From NCBI RefSeq assembly GCF_934202235.1, contig NZ_CAKPXS010000059.1:1-8094 (forward strand): a stretch of 8,094 nt of DNA, in the 5' to 3' direction. Below the pieces are notes generated by a model that saw only the letters and a list, made by a program, of their open reading frames with translations, made no database searches and had not been told where the DNA came from. Every line of letters begins with the position of its first letter. Within the stretch, counting starts at the first letter, position 1. Shown one piece after another: positions 5,516 to 8,094 of the stretch. This DNA comes from an uncultured Limosilactobacillus sp. (GTDB taxonomy: Bacteria > Bacillota > Bacilli > Lactobacillales > Lactobacillaceae). The translations under genes and the position numbers were made by a program.

Positions 5516-6691
5516 TTGCAGAAAAAGGAATCCTTTTATACTAAGGACGTTGTCCTCGTCATGATGGCGTCGTTTTTCTTCATGTTTAGCACGATGTTCA
5601 TCAACCCGTTAATTAACGGCTACGCGAAAGAGCTGGGTTCGACGGCCGTCTTTGCCGGACTGATCGTTGGCATCATGAGCCTCGCATCCATGTTTTTACG
5701 ACCGGTCGCTGGGAACCTCACCGACCATTTTTCCAAGTACCTCTTAGCCACTATCGGTGGCGTCTTGATCTTTTTAGGCATTCTTGGTTATATTCTGACT
5801 CCCAATAGCGAATTATTACTGGTTTTCCGGCTGCTCAACGGGACTGGTTTTGTCCTGGCCACCGTCTGCATGACCACCTGGCTAGCGCTGTTAGTTCCCC
5901 GCCAGCACGTCGGCGAGGCCATGGGATTCTATGGACTGATGAACGCCCTCGCTATGGCCGTCGCCCCGGCGGTATCAATTAACCTCTACCACCTCATCGG
6001 CTACCGCAAGTCGATCATGTTTGCCGCTGCGGCAGCCCTGCTGATGATTATCTGCGTCCAGTTTGTTGGCGACCATGGTCAACCAGTTCAGTTGCACCAC
6101 CCTCGTCCACACGCCGCGTTTCAGATCATTCAGCCTAATGTTTTGCCCGTCGCTATCCTCACCACCCTCTTTGCCATCCCCTATTTCACCACCCAGGCCG
6201 ACATTGTCTCCTACGTTGAGCAACGGAACGTGAACGTCGCCGTGGGTACTTACTTCCTCATCTACGCCGTAATCCTGTTGGCCATCCGAATTATTTTCAA
6301 GGCCGCCTTCGATACCGTCCGGTTCGGTGTTTGGTTCTGGGTCAGTTGGGTGGCCACCGGACTTTACGTTACCTTCTTGGCGGTGATGACCAATAACTGG
6401 CTGATGTTCTTAGCCGCCGCCGGGATGGCAGTCGGCTACGGGGTCATTTATTCAGTGCTCCAGGCAACCGCAATGCTGCTAGCACCGATGGATGAACAAG
6501 GCTTAGCCAGCGCCACCTTCTACCTCGGTCTCGATATTGGGATGACCCTGGGGCCAATCCTCGGCGGGGTCATCGATACCATCTTTCCAATCCATGATTT
6601 TTACCTGGTGCAACTCGCCTTATTGCCGCTAATGCTCATCGTCTACCTGATCTGGCGGAAACGGCTGAACGGCGCCATCGACCACCACTAA
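5516..6691 (+). CDS. MFS transporter
   Basis: From the TTG at 5516 this is a 391-residue protein of the major facilitator superfamily with about twelve hydrophobic helices, the usual size for a 12-helix drug/H+ antiporter-like or sugar-efflux-like member. A motif A-like loop RPVAGNLTDHFSKY (residues 62-75) follows helix 2, with the conserved Gly66 and Asp70 but without the usual basic run after it. The C-terminal half has GMTLGPILGG. The substrate is unknown. The TTG start rests on the AAGGAGG 7 nt upstream; an upstream ATG at 5414 would add residues encoded across the permease terminator. Only about 44 bp separate that terminator from the start codon and I found no convincing promoter, so expression may depend on read-through or a weak promoter. 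A group II intron lies 2 bp after the stop codon, in the opposite orientation, and no terminator for this gene is visible before it. Confidence 0.88.
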   Translation: MQKKESFYTKDVVLVMMASFFFMFSTMFINPLINGYAKELGSTAVFAGLIVGIMSLASMFLRPVAGNLTDHFSKYLLATIGGVLIFLGILGYILTPNSELLLVFRLLNGTGFVLATVCMTTWLALLVPRQHVGEAMGFYGLMNALAMAVAPAVSINLYHLIGYRKSIMFAAAAALLMIICVQFVGDHGQPVQLHHPRPHAAFQIIQPNVLPVAILTTLFAIPYFTTQADIVSYVEQRNVNVAVGTYFLIYAVILLAIRIIFKAAFDTVRFGVWFWVSWVATGLYVTFLAVMTNNWLMFLAAAGMAVGYGVIYSVLQATAMLLAPMDEQGLASATFYLGLDIGMTLGPILGGVIDTIFPIHDFYLVQLALLPLMLIVYLIWRKRLNGAIDHH

Positions 6692-6696
6692 CAATC

Positions 6697-6735
6697 GAGT
6701 AGGAGATAATTGATTAATTCAATTATCGACCTCTC
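6697..6735 (-). ncRNA. Group II intron domain VI with bulged branch-point A
   Basis: On the minus strand GATAATTG (complement of 6720-6727) pairs perfectly with CAATTATC (complement of 6705-6712) over a 7-nt loop. Below it GAGAGG pairs with CCT-A-CTC, leaving one unpaired adenosine opposite 6700. A bulged A at this position, 7 nt from the intron end, is the expected branch point for lariat formation. Confidence 0.8.
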
Positions 6736-6736
6736 A

Positions 6737-6770
6737 CACCACCGTACGTACGGTTCCGTATACGGCGGTT
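6737..6770 (-). ncRNA. Group II intron domain V (catalytic core)
   Basis: A canonical 34-nt domain V can be drawn on the minus strand. It has a 9-bp lower helix starting ACCGCCGTA and closing with TACGGTGGT (one G-T wobble), a 2-nt CG bulge on the 3' side, a 4-bp upper helix TACG/CGTA and the loop GAAC. The wobble G is preceded by C and followed by C, giving a CGC triad as in class C introns instead of the usual AGC. Nothing looks broken. Confidence 0.85.
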
Positions 6771-6781
6771 CGACAACTTAA

Positions 6782-8050
6782 TCACTTTTGAATTGACTGG
6801 AGCGTCTTGGACAAATTTATTAGTCCAAGGTGCTCCAGTTTTCTGTTCGTTAAGGAATAATTTAATGTCTTACTATGTGCCGTTCGCCAATAGCCCTTGC
6901 GGGTATTAGCGAAAGTATATGCATCGCGGCGAGTCAAGCCTAACTTCTGTAGGTTAATAATTTTAGTTTTGAGTTTCTTCCATTGTTTCCAGATGTATTG
7001 CCTTATTCGAGCTCTCAACCATTGGTCAAGGCGTTGAATAAAGCCGGCCAGCTTTCCAATTGAGTAGTACTGAAGCCAGCCACGCATTTTTCGATGAATT
7101 TCCTCAAACATTTGCTCAAGGGATACTCCTCGGTTACGCTTGGTTAATAGCTTTAGTGCTTGTTTAACTCGCTTTTGCGATTGCTTAGCTGGTCGGGCAT
7201 AGGCGCCGTTACAGTCTACACCTAATGAAAAGCCAAGAAACTTCAATCGTAAAGGACTACCAACTTTGGTTTTATCTGGATTAACTCTAACTTTCAGTCG
7301 TTTTTCGAGGAAGCTGGTAATGCTTCGCATTACACGTTCTCCCGCCCGTTGACTTTTAACGTAAATGTTACAATCGTCCGCATAACGCACAAAGTGGTGA
7401 CCACGTCTGGTTAGCTCTTTGTCCAACTCATTCAGATAGATGTTCGCTAATAGTGGCGATAATGGACCTCCTTGTGGGGTTCCTTTATCACTTCTAGCGA
7501 AAAGCCCATGGTCTAAGACTCCGCTAGTCAGAAACTTGCGAATTAACTTTAATGTCCATGGGTCATCAATATATTGTTGGAGGTATTTAATCATCAAATC
7601 ATGGTTGACGTTATCAAAATAGGCCTTGAGGTCTAAATCGACTACTCGTCGGTAACCCTGATTATATAGATTAACTACCCTTGCGATTGCGTCTTGGGCT
7701 CCACGATTAGGGCGAAAACCAAAACTATTATCGGAGAAAACACGCTCGAATATAGGAGTGAGAATTTGGGCCAATGCCTGTTGGACCAATCGGTCCACAA
7801 CAGTTGGGATTCCAAGTTTTCTTACTCCACCATTAGATTTCGGAATTTCTACTCGTTTAACTGGTGCCGGCTTGTAACTGCCATCACGCAGACTTGTGAT
7901 TAATTCCGCCTTGTTTTCTCTAAGGTACTGCAGGAGGTCAAAGACAGTCATGCCATCAATGCCCGCTGTTCCTTTATTTCTCTTAACTCGCAAATAAGCC
8001 TGATTAAGGTTATTGCGATCCAAGACTAAGTCTTGGATAGTGACACTCAT
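6782..8050 (-). CDS. ltrA: Group II intron reverse transcriptase/maturase
   Basis: This is a 422-residue multifunctional intron protein that helps the intron RNA fold and splice, then reverse-transcribes it into target DNA. The RT domain includes IPTVVDRLVQQAL (81-93), SFGFRPNRGAQDAI (109-122), DLKAYFD with catalytic Asp140 (140-146), TPQGGPLSPLLANI (191-204) and YADD with Asp225-Asp226 (223-226), followed by KFLGFSLG. The maturase/X domain follows, with MRGWLQYYSIGKL (322-334) and the basic WLRARIRQYIWKQWKKLKTK (344-363). No HNH endonuclease domain follows, as is normal for class C introns. By memory the sequence closely resembles the class C protein of Geobacillus stearothermophilus. All catalytic residues are intact. 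The ATG has GAAGG about 7 nt upstream. The short stretch from 8051 to the window end is intron sequence. Confidence 0.95.
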   Translation of the reverse strand: MSVTIQDLVLDRNNLNQAYLRVKRNKGTAGIDGMTVFDLLQYLRENKAELITSLRDGSYKPAPVKRVEIPKSNGGVRKLGIPTVVDRLVQQALAQILTPIFERVFSDNSFGFRPNRGAQDAIARVVNLYNQGYRRVVDLDLKAYFDNVNHDLMIKYLQQYIDDPWTLKLIRKFLTSGVLDHGLFARSDKGTPQGGPLSPLLANIYLNELDKELTRRGHHFVRYADDCNIYVKSQRAGERVMRSITSFLEKRLKVRVNPDKTKVGSPLRLKFLGFSLGVDCNGAYARPAKQSQKRVKQALKLLTKRNRGVSLEQMFEEIHRKMRGWLQYYSIGKLAGFIQRLDQWLRARIRQYIWKQWKKLKTKIINLQKLGLTRRDAYTFANTRKGYWRTAHSKTLNYSLTNRKLEHLGLINLSKTLQSIQK

Positions 8051-8094
8051 ACCTTTACCTTCACCATAATCGGTACTACGCGCCCTTGTGTACT

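Larger units (their letters stand above)
6694..8094 (-). mobile_element. Group II intron, bacterial class C, 3' part
   Basis: The minus strand carries the intron-encoded reverse transcriptase/maturase (6782-8050) followed by recognisable domain V (6737-6770) and domain VI (6697-6735). The inferred last base is 6694: the intron would end in AT, seven bases counted from the bulged branch-point adenosine opposite 6700. The ORF stops only about 11 nt before domain V, leaving no room for a long domain IV tail. The ORF type and the CGC-like triad in domain V indicate class C. The 5' part (domains I-III, normally several hundred bases starting GTGYG) and the 5' exon lie beyond 8094. The intron is visibly more AT-rich than the neighbouring genes, consistent with acquisition from elsewhere. 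Confidence 0.88.

Noticed and set aside
6782..8050. A retron, DGR or abortive-infection type reverse transcriptase as a defence system
   Set aside because: The TPQGG and YADD blocks, the maturase domain and the adjacent domains V and VI identify an ordinary group II intron protein.
1..8094. CRISPR arrays, tRNA or rRNA genes, insertion sequences with transposases
   Set aside because: No regularly spaced repeats, cloverleaf-like sequences or transposase reading frames were seen on either strand; no gene-free stretch exceeds 300 bases.

Overview
The window looks like chromosomal DNA of a heterofermentative lactic acid bacterium. The protein set (C69 dipeptidase, GlsB/YeaQ-type membrane protein, AAT-family amino acid permease), the strong AAGGAGG ribosome binding sites and the fairly GC-rich coding sequence fit Limosilactobacillus, most plausibly something close to L. 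fermentum. That assignment is an inference from recognised families and composition, not from a database search.

Layout. Positions 1-2600 read on the minus strand. A YeaQ-type membrane protein (2302-2571) is followed by an intergenic block of palindromes ending in a terminator (about 2126-2291). Then comes a likely two-gene operon of an RBBP9/YdeN-like hydrolase (1527-2075) and a C69 dipeptidase (94-1485), closed by a 15-bp terminator hairpin (9-44). A zinc-dependent alcohol dehydrogenase (2697-3740, minus) is divergent from an amino acid permease (3971-5386, plus). The 230-bp region between them holds a very clear MerR-family-type promoter facing the dehydrogenase: a 19-bp spacer with a perfect 8-bp dyad inside it. 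The permease has its own terminator (5425-5472) and is followed by an MFS transporter (5516-6691, plus) that most likely starts at a TTG codon.

The right end (6694-8094) is the 3' part of a group II intron on the minus strand, of bacterial class C type by its ORF and its domain V. It encodes a 422-residue reverse transcriptase/maturase without an endonuclease domain. Domains V and VI can be drawn base by base. The inferred 3' splice junction lies 2 bp beyond the MFS stop codon. The intron's 5' end and 5' exon lie outside the window.

How the genes relate. The hydrolase and dipeptidase are probably cotranscribed from an extended -10 promoter. Peptide breakdown by the dipeptidase and amino acid uptake by the permease fit an amino-acid-auxotrophic lifestyle, though nothing in the sequence links their regulation. 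The dehydrogenase is probably induced by a MerR-type regulator encoded elsewhere. I see no new multi-gene system. The most interesting signals are the MerR/SoxR-like operator, the modular palindrome family that recurs behind minus-strand genes, and the precise position of the class C intron.
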